In this document: in pieces, positions 34,561 through 46,245 of the stretch
Position numbering within the stretch: the first letter of the stretch is position 1
How the letters are laid out: every line of letters begins with the position of its first letter
Source of the DNA: Capitulum mitella
Lineage: Eukaryota > Arthropoda > Thecostraca > Pollicipedomorpha > Pollicipedidae
Direction: 5' to 3'
Length of the DNA: 64,000 nt
Assembly (NCBI GenBank): GCA_030062745.1
Contig: CP099841.1
Coordinates: 25,361,398-25,425,397, forward strand
Made by a program: the position numbers and the translations under genes
Notes under the pieces: generated by a model
Database searches by the model: none
What the model was told of the DNA's origin: nothing
The model's input: the letters and a program-made list of their open reading frames with translations, nothing else

Positions 34561-37338
34561 TATGTTTTCGATCTTCCGTATAGTTTTCCTTGTTACTGGG
34601 TCGTGCTCGCTTAAGATGGTTCCAAAGTTCATAAAATAAATCATCGGTTCATTAGATCGCATCGCACAAAACACACGCAATCAATCTTAATGGACGGCTC
34701 TTATCAAGCATCACAAAGCAACAGCTGCAACACATCACTTAATACTAGCCAACACCTGCCAGAATGTAGGGATTTTGAGGTGCGAAGACGACCGATCAAG
34801 GCCCTCTGCCAGTAAACGGAAGTTCCGCTCTTTGAGCACCCTCATGGGTAACCAGTTCCCAGACCTACTACACCTGCTTTTAAAGTATCCCACTGGCACA
34901 CACCTAGAAGGAGATCTCTAGCACAGCACCAACACTACAAGAAAAAAGTAGTTTCTCCCTTATCCACCATAAACGCAACCAGTGACCTCATGGGAACTTG
35001 GCCAGGATCGCGCATTGTCTTTATTGGTCAATTTGTCCCGGGCTCCGCCCTTGCGCTCAGAGGCAGCCGTGGGGACCGCTCGACCTACCAGCTCAAGCCG
35101 TCAATAGGCAGTCCCGACCAAACACCAACAACAACTGCACTACATAACCACAACACCCTAAGTCCTTCCCCTTCTTCTCTTCTTCCGCAACACCCGGCGT
35201 GATAGCGTGAACGCTTAGCCAGCGTGAGAGGCGGTGTGGGCAATCTCCTCCTAGCCTGCACGATAAAGACCCCTAATCGTTCCTCGTAAGGAGTAGGCCT
35301 CGTGCCGGCACCTTGGCAAAATCCAGCTCAAATCGTAATGTACATTTTTTCCAGAGGGATAAAAGTAACGACATTCTCATAAGCAGAGGCTACGACTCCC
35401 TTCCTCTTCTTCCTGCACGTCTTGCCTCCACTTCACGGTGGCCCCACACTAAGCTGATGTTCTAAGCGGCTTGTAAATTAAGTCTGTACACATACAGACT
35501 AAGTACTTGTACTCACCACTCTTTCCCGCTGTAACGTTAAATGGAACACTTGTGCCATGTTGAAAATCGCCACGTACACCCGAACGCAACGTAACTCACA
35601 CAGACTTTACAGGCGGCGCATGATGACCAGTTGGTCGTGGCAAGCCTTGAAACTCAATGTCAGTCAGTCATAACAAAAAAGGCGAAAATTAGCACATATT
35701 AAATATTTTCAACGTTTCTGCTTGTATGAGAACATTTTCGTGAATATGGTGAGAGAGTTCAACCACCCGTTAGAAGAAAACATCGATCAAACATAGGCTT
35801 AAATGATTCAGATCTTCACACTTTTGTCCCGCGAGAAGCTAAATTCTTCGTCCCAGCGGAGCACCGTCAAAAAGTTTCAGGGTGCCCCAGGCATTGACTT
35901 GTCTGTTGATGGTCAAGCCCAAGTCACGTATGTAGATGGGTTCTAGTATTTGGAATCGTTACTTGTTGCTGCCAGTTGCGACAACTTGTAGATTACTAAT
36001 CAAGTGTTATCTAGTTTGTGTCTCTTGGTGGAACTGCATGGTGAATGTATACGGCGGCCTTTCTGTAAGTGCATGGTCACTCGTCTGTTAAAGGTTGTCG
36101 TGGTGTATCCAACGTAGCCACCATTTTCAAGGAGTGCGCAGTCTCCTTTTTAACCCACCTCCCCTGAGGTTTTTTTAGGATTGTGAGAGAACGAACAAAC
36201 ACAGAGTCACGGAACTTCGTGTACCTTTTGCTTGATCATTTTTACACCCTGTGTCAAAGTTTTGACCTCAGGTCAGATCATGTGCCTGACCTAGGTCAGG
36301 TCAAACGGACCTATGTCCAAAATAGTTTAGCTCCCTGCAACTTTTCCGGAAAACGCGATATCACAATAAAACGTTCAGGGGTTTGTAATCTTGATAGATG
36401 CAACAAATCTGCTATCTCAGATTTTTAGGAATTCTTCGGGTCATTGACCATAGGTCAAGACCATTTTTAAGACGTGCCATTTTTTCGGAAATTGACGAAA
36501 TATTTCATAACATTTTTAGTGTGGAGTGAAGCAGACATCTAGCTACCGTCACTGGGAAAAGTATCAATGACTTTTAGCCATTGACCTGAGGTCAGGTCAC
36601 GAATAACTGTTGTGAACCAAAACGAACCACCGTCAAAATCAGCGATGAATTACTCAGAATGGATAGAAAATGGTAAAACTGGCTTGCACAGACGTAAGTA
36701 ATACCAGGAACCTCAAAAGTTTCAAAACGTTGCATATTTTGGAAATAAACAGGCTCTCACGAATGAGGCTCCGCCAATTGTGGAGATCGGAAGCTAATGA
36801 ATTTTTCCAAAATTTAATCGTGAAAAACCATCACAAGAACCACTAAGATCAATAAAATTTACATGGATAGGCTTTTTTCGCGAAAATAAAAGAACGCTAA
36901 AATTAGTTCCCGTTAGTTTTTTTGCTGCATACGGCTGTGGCGCACGCCGACAGCCGGCGCGAAAATTGCCGTCTCTTTATCTCAACGTTTCGGCGTCCAT
37001 ATTGAACAAATCCGAGAAATTAGATGTGTATCGGCATTTGCGGACCTTTACTTGTGCGCTGGTGCGTTTACCAATGCGTTATTGGTCACAGTCCTTGAGA
37101 TTCAGGCCGTTTCTCGGTCTCATGCAGTCGGCTATGAGAAAACATATATAGGATGTAAATTGCTTACATATTATCTAAAACTAAGAATGAGACCAGTTTC
37201 GAGCTCTACTTGTCACAAGATTTCCAACGGTGTGTTTATTTTTATCGTGCAACCAACCGTTCGTGAGTTAGAGGGGGCGGCCGACTGCCTCGCCCCCCCC
37301 CCCCTCCAGTCGGGCGTGATCGTCGCCGACCGACGGTC
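34561..37338. other. Intergenic, with palindromic TGACC/GGTCA repeats
   Basis: No gene seen. 36262-36599 carries four TGACC-spacer-GGTCA palindromes. A C run occurs near 37293. Confidence 0.4.
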
Positions 37339-38005
37339 GTGCGCGGGTTAACATCTGTAGAAGAAGATGACATTGGACTGTTTCAGCTTAGCTGGATCTT
37401 TGGGCATGTTGTTTCTCAGGATAATGGAGGCTACCGTGGGTTCTTGTTGTAAATGATAAGTTTTAGTCCATCTTCTGGGTTTTCTGTCTTGATGTTTCGG
37501 TTTATGATGTCTAGAAGCACCTTCTCGTCCACCTTGTGTCTGGAAGACATGGTATTCTTGTAGGAGAGCTTGTGGGTAGTTGTAGCATGATCTGTAGGTG
37601 CACTTTGGTGGTTGTGACACTCGGCCTTATTGATGACATTGGCGATGAGTTGCATTAGGTCGTTCTTGTTGACAAGTACCTGTGTGACTCTGCATAGTTC
37701 TTGATGCAGGCGAATCCACGAGGAGCAATGGCTTAGAGCTCTTATACGTTTAGTATACGTAGGCTTTGATCACGCTCGTCTTGTGGCGGGTAGGACACTC
37801 GCTGTCCCGTTCAGACATCTTCCAACGTCAGTAGCTTTTCGGTATACGCCGATGACAATGAGACTGTCTGAGCTGTCAGTCGTCACCTATAGGGAGCTGA
37901 TTTTATTCGCTCGACTTTCTTCGGTGGTGAAGCTCAGTTGGACTCACCTTGGAGTTTGGTTTCCACCAAGTTCAAGCTAACCAGATCCATGACGTCTACG
38001 AGGAT
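37339..38005 (-). mobile_element. Penelope-like retroelement fragment (end of RT and linker region)
   Basis: On the - strand, frames broken by indels read VYRKATDVGRCLNGT (compare the Penelope VYRKPT-D-GRCLNG motif), then a Cys-Ser-Ser-Trp / HQELCRVTQVLVNKN block, then SSRHKVDEKVLLDIINRN, KLIIYNKN, ILRNNMPKDPAKLKQSNVIF and YRC. This is the order from the reverse transcriptase C-terminal region to the entrance of the GIY-YIG endonuclease in Penelope-like elements. It stops dead at the Tyr-Arg-Cys where the GIY-YIG domain should begin. Frameshifts show it is a dead copy. Confidence 0.7.
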
Positions 38006-39164
38006 GTCATCTAGGGGAGATTTGGGTAACATCGGACGACAGGTAATTTCGGATACCCTTATTTCTTCGCCACGATTAGACTTACGTCCAAAATATCTTT
38101 TTTTAATTGGCAGGAATCCAATGGTCCTTTTGCCGCGTTGCGCAGAGGAGTTGCACGTCTTAAATGGATATTTTTTAATTCGCTGTTTCTGTTTATAAGA
38201 TTTCCGGTTTTCTGTCGCCTGTCATTGAAGAATTCACAAGTAGAAATGTGCGCAGTTATCATATTACATTTCATTCGTGCATTTCCTTGATCTTAGAATT
38301 GGCTGCAAATGGCCGAAACCGTTTGCCTCGCCATCATGCCGCACCTTTTAAGGCACCGCCGTCCTGGTAATAATGGACACCGTCTGATAATATCCGAATA
38401 CCCAAAACTGGTGTTTTAATACGCGCAGCAAAGCAATTTTTATTAAAACCATTTTCTGTAAGAAACGCGCGGTAGCACGTAAGAACTGGCCAGCTGGCAG
38501 AAGTATAACAACAAATCGACCAGGCAACTTCCGGTGCCCGACGGAAGCAAAAGCAACCGTGACGCGGCAGGTCGACGGCAATAGCAAAAACGGCGGGAGG
38601 TTGACATGGGGGTAGATACCTAGCTTGTGATTGGCCTAAGAGACTTCAGCTTAGCCTCAGCAGGCACCGCTTGTATCAGACATGGATGGGCCAAATTTGG
38701 ACGGCCGTCTGAAATTACCGTACGGTGTCCGGAATTACTCAGAGTCAAAATTTATTTTTTAATAATGATTGCAGTTAAAAAGTCTCACAGCAGCCGTTCA
38801 GGCGATCGTTTTTTTAGATTTGAAGGTCTTTCACATGAATGTCCTTCGGTTGACTTGCGCCTATCTGGGAATTAACTGCAACCGATTCCAGATAGGCGTC
38901 CGGTATTACCCGATTCTCCGCTATATACCTGCAGGACAGGAAAGGCCTTACTGCTTCATATTGCAGAACTCTTTGTTGCACTAAGGCTATGAACGCTTGA
39001 GCAAAAACACGCCGAGAGGAGAGTCCATGGCCTATACCATCAGCCTAATCATACATGTTCACGATTTTTCATTAATGTATGATCACGCTTGCCCAATGTT
39101 AGATTTACCGCTTTTGCTACCACAATGCCAGATCCCATAAGCATTCGTTTACATGATGATATGC
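38006..39164. other. Intergenic, nothing recognised
   Basis: No homology-bearing ORF. Upstream remains of the Penelope-like element may extend here but are not readable. Confidence 0.35.
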
Positions 39165-40715
39165 CTAAACAGATTTCAGGGCAAAAGTTCGTCTCGCAAA
39201 AGTTTGCCGAGCAAGAATTTGTTGAGCTTAAGTTCGCGGGACAAAAGTTCGTCGTATATAAGTTCGTCTAGAGCAAAAGTTCGTTCAGGACAAAGGTTCG
39301 TCCTGAAAAGTTCGTCGTGAAAAGGTTCGCCTAGGGCGAAATTTCGTCGAGGGTAAAAGTTCATCGAGTACAAAAGTTCATCTAGAACAAAAGTTCGTCT
39401 TGCAGAAGTTTGTCCAAGGCAAATGTTCGTCTAGGACGCAGGTTCGTCCGGGGCAAAAGTTCTTGCAGAAGTTTGTCTGGTGCAAAAGTTCGCAAAAGGC
39501 AAAAGCTCGTATAGGGCAAAAAATCGTCTAGTACAAAAGTCTGCCATGCGGAAGTTTGTGCAGCACAACACTATGTCAAGAGCAAAAATTCGTCCAAGAC
39601 AAGTTCGTCTCGCAAATGAAAAATGTTTGCACTACAAAAGGTTCATATGGAAAAGATTCGAAGGAAAAAGACTCGTAAGGGAAAAGGTTCGGAAGGAAAA
39701 AGGTTCGTGACCAAAGGTTCGTAAACTTAAGGTTTGTATCGGAAAAGGAACGGACCTAAAATAGTAACCTAGCCTAACCTAGCTTAACCTAACCTAATCT
39801 CTTTCTTGGACCGAAGCAAGTCCGATCGCACCCTTATCGTCCTGCGGCTTCGAGTATCCCATAGCGAGTACCGCGCCTTCGGCGCAAACGCGAAAAAAGA
39901 AAAACTTCGGCGGACCGGACCTTTTCTGATAAGAACCTTGTCTGGTACGAACCTTTTCCGATACAAACCCGTTTACGAATTTTTGGCTACGAACCCTTTT
40001 TCCTCACGAACCTTTTCCTTTACGAACCTTTTTCCTACGAACCTTTTCCATACGAACCTTTTGCAGTTTGAACTATTTGCGTCACGAGTCTTTCCCGCTA
40101 CGAACCTTTTCCGATGCTAACCTTTTACCATGCGAATATTTTTCGTTTTTTGGTATTTTACCATACGAACCACTCGTTTGTGACTCAGGCAGGCCACTAC
40201 GGTGCACAGTGGCTAAAGCTGGATATGCACGGGATGGAATGGGATCAGTTCCGGATCAGCCCAAGGGAAATCACAGTCTCATTCACCAGCATGATTCCAC
40301 TAACTGTCGTCTGACAATTGACATTTTTTCTGACTACACATATATCGCACTTAAGGATTTTCGTACGAGAACCATATGGCACTAACAGACTTTTCCTGGG
40401 GGAACTTTTGCCCGAGACAAACTTTTGTCCTATTTCGAATTTTTGTCTTCGCCGAATTTCTGCGAGACGAACTTTTGCCCTGGACGAACTCTTATCCTGG
40501 ACGAACTTATGTCCTGTACGGACTTTTTTGTGCGCACTTTTGTCCTAGACGAACCTTTATTCTAGACGAACTTCAGCGAAACGAACTTTTGTCCTAGACG
40601 AACTTTTGCCCCAGATGGACTTTTGTCCGACAAACTTTCGTCCATACGAACTATTACCCGACGAAGTATTGCCTTACAAACTTTAGTCCGACGAACTTCT
40701 GCCTAAAACTCTTAA
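39165..40715. mobile_element. Foldback-like element with nested inverted minisatellite arms
   Basis: Left outer arm 39165-39560: about 17-bp units (TTCGTCTAGGACAAAAG). Left inner arm 39640-39760: about 14-bp units (AAAGGTTCGTAAGG). Right inner arm 39915-40150: the reverse complement (TACGAACCTTTTCC). Right outer arm 40380-40715: the reverse complement of the outer unit (CTTTTGTCCTAGACGAA). The A-B-centre-B'-A' order is a true palindrome at the repeat-family level, with a 155-bp centre and a 220-bp insertion between B' and A'. The architecture is that of foldback transposons. Confidence 0.55.
39768..39802 (-). repeat. Short telomere-like (TTAGG)n-variant tract
   Basis: The + strand reads repeated CCTAA/CCTAG pentamers, e.g. 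TAACCTAGCCTAACC then TTAACCTAACCTAATC. This is the complement of arthropod TTAGG with variants, at the centre of the palindromic element. Confidence 0.5.
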
Positions 40716-41334
40716 ACATGTTCAATATAATCACTATTATGAATTATATCGTGAATCGCCGCTGACCGACGCCAAAAAAATCTGAATAGCTCTCAGCTTC
40801 TCACCGATCACCAGCCGCCGGTCACCTGCCGAGTTCACACCGTGCCAATCACTATAGTTACCGGAATATCTGCCACATTTGGGCAAAAAATCCTTGCCAG
40901 TGGGCGGCCATCGGATGCCGGAATGTCGGTGTGAGCCAGCGTTTATTCTTAAAAAAAAATCGCTCTAGGCCATGAAAGAGGTGGATCAAAGGAGATACGG
41001 CCCCACCGCAGCCAAATCTGATGCTGTTTTTGGGAGGTATGATCACGAGTTCGTGTTCAACGTCGGTGCAATTTTCATGCAAAAGGTCACGAGCCGATAT
41101 TCTGGTACAAGCGCTAAGAAGCTCCATAATGAGTGCATGCTGTTGATTTCAAACGCTCTCCGTCCCAACGTCTGTCGATAATCTCAGCAATAATGGGTTC
41201 ACGGTGATGCAACTTTGTATATCGCCATTTCGGCCTAAGCGCTGATTTTTGGAAATGTTCGGTCGTAAACGGACGGAAACTAAAGGCAGCAACCAATGCT
41301 TTGAAAACTCATGCTACTGAGGAAAGCAGGGTAG
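40716..41334. other. Intergenic, nothing recognised
   Basis: Spacer between two palindromic elements; no homology or repeats identified. Confidence 0.35.
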
Positions 41335-41339
41335 TAACT

Positions 41340-41825
41340 AGACAACTGAGCCAGGGACATCTGGGCCAGTGACAACTTAACCAGCAAAACTGACCCAGTG
41401 ACATTCGAGCCAATGACAACTGAACCACTGACAGTTGAGCCAGTGACAACTGACAACTGGCCAGGTGGCTGTCAAGTGAGAACCGGCCCAATGACAACTG
41501 AGCCAGTGACAATTGGGTCAGTGGCAACCGAACCATTAACAGCTGAACCAGGACCATTGGCCCAGTGGCAACTGAGCCAGGACAACTGAGCCAGTGACAA
41601 CTGGACCAGGGACAACTGGACCAGGTTTAACTGAACCAGGGACAACTGAATCAGGGACAACTTACTCAGTGACAACTGACCCAGGACAACCGAACCAGGG
41701 ACAACTGGACCAGGGACAACTGGTTCACTGACAACTGACGCAGGACAATTGAACCAGGGGCAACTAAACCAATGACGGCTGAGTCAGTGACAACTGATCC
41801 AGTGGTATCTGAACCAGGGACATTC
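41340..41825 (-). repeat. 15-bp minisatellite, left arm
   Basis: Units alternate GACAACTGAGCCAGT, GACAACTGGACCAGG and similar, with a strict 15-bp or 14-bp step. Same family as the array at 44205-44770 in opposite orientation. Confidence 0.85.
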
Positions 41826-42044
41826 TTTGGCCAATTTTTTTTTCGCTTCCCATAAGTACCACACTGCAAGTGACTCCAAACAGGGCTAGGCACGGATTCC
41901 AAGATGTGCCAGCTAATGCCTCCATGTCGCTCTGCATACCCGAAAGCCCCTGCAGTGGCCAAGTCCAGAGTTTCTAGGTACTGCAGGATTTTCCGGAGAC
42001 GGCCATCGAACATCAATGCTCCTCACTTTCAGTTGAGTCCCGAA

Positions 42045-42900
42045 TACACCAATGGCTCCTGGCCTTCTCTAGAGGCCCATGTACATATGTGGAGGGTTTC
42101 TGGACTTGAATAGGGACACAGTGGCATGCCCAAAGGGGGCCCATGCCCCCTAGAGGTTGCAGGGCCCCCGGGGCTGGCTGTTAAAGGCGCCCATAGGGCG
42201 CCCAAGACGTCAAAAACGGGTTTCCGAGATGTCAGAATAGGACCCGAGACTAAAAAGGGCTCTAAATCCAAAATAGTGCCATTAAACCACGAAGAGGGGC
42301 CCACTTGGCCGGAATGACCCTCTTTACCCAATATGGCCCGTCCCAGACGAAACGCTGCGAACGCCATTGGCCCCTGACGCATCAAAATAAGATATTGAGC
42401 CTAAAAAGGGTCCCCGGATGAAGCACCGGGCTCCTAAGCCACGAAGAAAGCCACTTGGCTGGAAGGGCCCCTTGGCCTCATCTGACCCTCTCCTGGGCGA
42501 AATTCTGGGTACGTCATTACAGGGGCCCCAGTGTATCTATGAGTCCATTGGAAATCATGGGCCCCTGTGGCTGACGCCAAAGGTCCATTGGATTCCCTGG
42601 CTTTCGAATGGCTCCTGGATACACCAAGGGCCCCTGGCCCTCTCCCGAATGCCCTCTGCATGTCCGGAAGGATTTTGGATTGGACCAGAAGCTCTGAGCA
42701 GTATATCTGGGGTATTTGAAGGTGGTCAGGGCTCCTGACCAGGCCTAAGGGCCCTATGTATTTGCAGTACCACTGAAATTCAGGAGTCCCTGTAGCCCCA
42801 GAATTTCAGCTCTCCTCTTTATCAGGAGCCCACTGGGGCCACTCACTTTCAAAGGACCCTGGGCACACAAGGGCTCCCAGCCCTGATTATGTCCAGATAT

Positions 42901-42946
<46 letters not shown>

Positions 42947-43460
42947 ATATGCAGGATGGTCTGGAGAGGGCCAGGGGTCCGTGTGCATTTGGTTGCCCAT
43001 CGGAAGGACGAGCTATGGCTGCTAAAGCTCCATCGGAGCCCCTGACTTTCGAATAGCCCGAAGGTACACCAAGGGCCCCTGGCCCTTCCAGAACTTCCTC
43101 TGTACATCTGAAGGTCTTCAGACTTGACCAGGGGCCCGCTATGTATTTGCGGGCCCATTGGAGGTCAGGCGCTCCTGTGGCTGTTAGGGGTCCTTGGGGC
43201 CCCTGGATTTCAAAGGACCCCCAGACACACCGAGGGTTCTTAACCCTTTTTGAATGTCCTCTACATATCTGGACAGGCTTTGGTGTTGATCAGGTGCTCT
43301 CGGTGTTTGTGGGCCATATGAAAGTCGGGGCTTCCGACCAGGCTCAGTGGCCTAATGGATCCGGAGGCCACTGAGAGTCAGGGGCCCTGTGACTGCTATG
43401 AAGTCGCGTTGGAGTCCGTGACTTTCAAAGGGCCCCGAATATATAAAAGGGTTATGGTCC
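42045..43460. repeat. Degenerate tandem repeat of about 150-240 bp in loop of the large palindrome
   Basis: Recurring ACACCAAGGGCCCCTGGCCC-like cores near 42050, 42624, 42860, 43074, 43218 and 43440, each followed by similar CTCTGTACATCTG-type and GACC-rich text. A (TA)n run is at 42904-42942. Confidence 0.55.
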
Positions 43461-44204
43461 AGTGGCCAGGTCCAGGGATCCTCCAGGTATGTGCATGAGT
43501 TTCAGGGGGCCATGGGCCTTTTGGTCACAACTTTTAAGTCTGCATCTATGTAATACGTACGTTAACACTTCTATTTTATCCCATTTTGGAGGGCCCTTCG
43601 CAAGCTCGGGGCCGCTTACAGATTTTTTTAGGGGGGCAAAACCATATGCTTTTCCCCAACTTTTCGGATGGACGCAGCTACCTTTTTGTGTCTCCCCCCC
43701 CCCCTCCTTATCCGCCGCCCTTGCCCAGTATCTTTTAGGATCCTGAAAACTATTTGGGATACTGTCCCCCATTGTCCTCAGTGGTGGATTCACCCATGGT
43801 GCCAGTCGTCTCGTTTGTAACCAAGGTCCATAGTCGTAATCACCCACGTTTTCGGTATCAGTAGCATTTGACATGGATGCGTCATTTGTCACGAATACGC
43901 TTGTAAGGTGCTGTTCAGCGTAGTCGCCGAGATACGGGTGACGCTTCCAGCGACGAAATAACTTCCCCTGCTCGCTCCTCCTCGGGTGAAATGGCGAGGG
44001 CTAATATGCCGCCGACACCAGGCCCTCAGGCTCTATAGCCGTCGCTCGACCGAATACCACGACCTCAGTCGTACCGTACGCTTGACAATGCAGAGCGACA
44101 CCCGTGGAGGCATTAGCCGGCACATTTTGGAATCTGTCACCAACGCTGTTTGGCGCCACTTGCAATGAGGTATATACCTATGAGCAGCAAAAAAGCTGGC
44201 CAAA

Positions 44205-44770
44205 AGTGTCCCTCGCTCAGTTGCCACTGGCTCAGTTGTCACTGGCTCAGTTTGTCAGAACTGGCCCAGCTGCCGCTGGCTCAGTTCCCCTGGTTCAATC
44301 GCCCTGGGTCAGTTGTCGCTGGGTCAGTTGCCCCTGGCTCAGTTGTCCCCGGTCCAGTTGTCACTGGTCCAGTTGTCACTGGTTCAGTTATCATTGGCTT
44401 AGTTGCCATGGCTCAGTTGTCACTGGGCCAGTTGTCCTGGTTCAGATGGCACTGGCTCAATTGTCACTGGCTCAGTTTGTCACTGGCTCAGTCGTCGCTG
44501 GTTCAGTTGTCCCTGGTGCAACTGTACTGGGTCAATTGTCACTGGGTCAATGGCCCCCTGGTTCAATTGCCTGCGGTCCGGTTGTCACTAGTCCAGTTGT
44601 CACTGGTTCAGTCGTCACTGACTCAGTTATCCTGGTTCAGTTGTCAATGGGTCTGCTGTCCTGGTCCAGGTGTCACTGGTTCAACTGTCACTTGCTCAGC
44701 TGTCACTGGTTCGGTTGCCACTGGCTCATTTGTCACTGATTCAGTCGTCCTAGCTCAGTTGTCACGGATT
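44205..44770 (+). repeat. 15-bp minisatellite, right arm
   Basis: About 37 units of CAGTTGTCACTGGTC type with scattered substitutions; inverted relative to the left arm. Confidence 0.85.
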
Positions 44771-44775
44771 CGATC

Positions 44776-45485
44776 ATCATAGAACCTGGCAGCGTAGAGA
44801 CTCTGGGACTTCCGATCACATCACACCGTACTTCAGTCATCGGCCAGGCTGACAGGCGGTGACTGGCTCGATTGGCTCACGGGGGCAAAGGCATACCCAA
44901 GGAGAAAAAATCGTATTGCAGTCGCTCCCGTGCTCCATCAGTCGGACCTAAAGAAACTCATGTTTCGGAGGAGGTTATGAAGGAATTTGTAAATGCCTGT
45001 TATTTGCATTGACTAATAACGTCAAGCTTTCCGCTCATGGATGTGCTCAGGTGTGTCTCTGATGGGAAAAGTGCGGCAGAACGGGTCAGCCGACAGGTGT
45101 GTGTCTGTCTGAAAACTCTGGCTGCGAGAGCTTTCGGACCATGTTTATGTTTGTATCACGACACGACTGAGGAAAATCCCGATCGAGCACATTACATCAG
45201 ATAACGCTGACAATCTACCTGTTCGCAGGCGTGGGTCAGAACACTTTTTATAACCGCTCCCATGTTTCCGAATATCCATGTTCCACACCCACCCAGTGTC
45301 TACACCCTGCATTGTTGGCCCGAGACAAAGTATCAGTGATTATTGAGACGGATTTGCAGAGTTCCAGCTCCCGACTTACCCAGAGTTTCCTCCCATATCT
45401 GTCCGATAGAGCACGATCCTTTATTTATCCATTCATTCATTCATTTGTTGCAGATCTCTGTGGTATCCAATACATGACTGGCTTT
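44776..45485. other. Intergenic, nothing recognised
   Basis: No homology-bearing ORF. Confidence 0.35.
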
Positions 45486-45489
45486 TCAC

Positions 45490-46245
45490 CCACTGTGTCA
45501 TACGTTATGTGCTCCCGAAGCGTAGTCATACACGAACGAAGTCATGATGGATAAAAGCCCCGAAGAAATGACGCATAACCACATAAAACTGCTGACAACC
45601 CGACGATTCGTGCCTGCACACTTCACAAGCGGATAAACAGCAAAGATAAGCGTGTCACTGGCTGTTGACACTAGAGCTCGGACATCAGTATTGTCTTCAC
45701 GCACTTTTCGAAGGCGCTGTCGTCCGTGTTCCTACGGACATCGCTGTCAGTCTCACTCCATTTGCGTATGAAACGAACAGGCACAGTCGTACTGGTCGAC
45801 CGGTCGAACTGGTCGTCACACTGGTCGAAGTTAGACGTTTGTCTTTTTTTGAGCGATGATGTGGCTCCAAAGAGTATCATTGCACTTTTGGGGATGAACT
45901 TTTTGACGGTTGGAAGTGAGTCATGTAGAGAGTGCAACCAGATCTTTTTACCCTGATACGCAGCTCAGGCACATCGGCCTGGGTTGGTCGTGCGCTGTGG
46001 AGGATTTGTGAATCATCTGCGTAGTAAACAATAGATGCTTGGCGCGAGGAAAATGTTGAACTTGATCGGGCCAAGAGTACTATCCTGCACAACTCCGAAA
46101 CTCATTTTCAGCCTGATGTTGCTTTCCGTTGGCTGGGCTCGGTCAGTGAAAAGTCTAAAGACCAATGAGGTGAGAGCCCGAACCAGCCAAGCTTCGTTAA
46201 CAGCGCATTGCGGTTTACACAAACGTCTTGGATAAATCACATTAG
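45490..46245 (-). mobile_element. Decayed non-LTR retrotransposon (CR1/Jockey-like LINE) reverse transcriptase fragment
   Basis: On the - strand, one frame reads FRLFTDRAQ then FGVVQDSTLGPIKFNIF, the counterpart of the RT block F/LTDR-Q...GVPQGS-LGP-LFNI. After a frame change it reads YADDSQILHSARPTQADVPE, the YADD catalytic block. Beyond it PKSAMILFG resembles the S-K-T-E-x-L-x-F-G block. Gly-to-Asp in the VPQGS motif and several frameshifts show it is dead. Confidence 0.65.

Larger units (their letters stand above)
41335..44775. mobile_element. Large foldback-like element with 15-bp minisatellite arms
   Basis: The left arm (41340-41825) is about 30 copies of a 15-bp unit (CAGTGACAACTGAGC type). 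The right arm (44205-44770) is the reverse complement (GCTCAGTTGTCACTG type). Directly inside each arm is an inverted pair of unique sequence (about 41838-41940 and 44091-44205) that can be read as GGISWHILESV... and GGISRHILESV... respectively. The 2-kb loop contains degenerate tandem repeats around ACACCAAGGGCCCCTGGCCC and a TA microsatellite. Confidence 0.55.
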
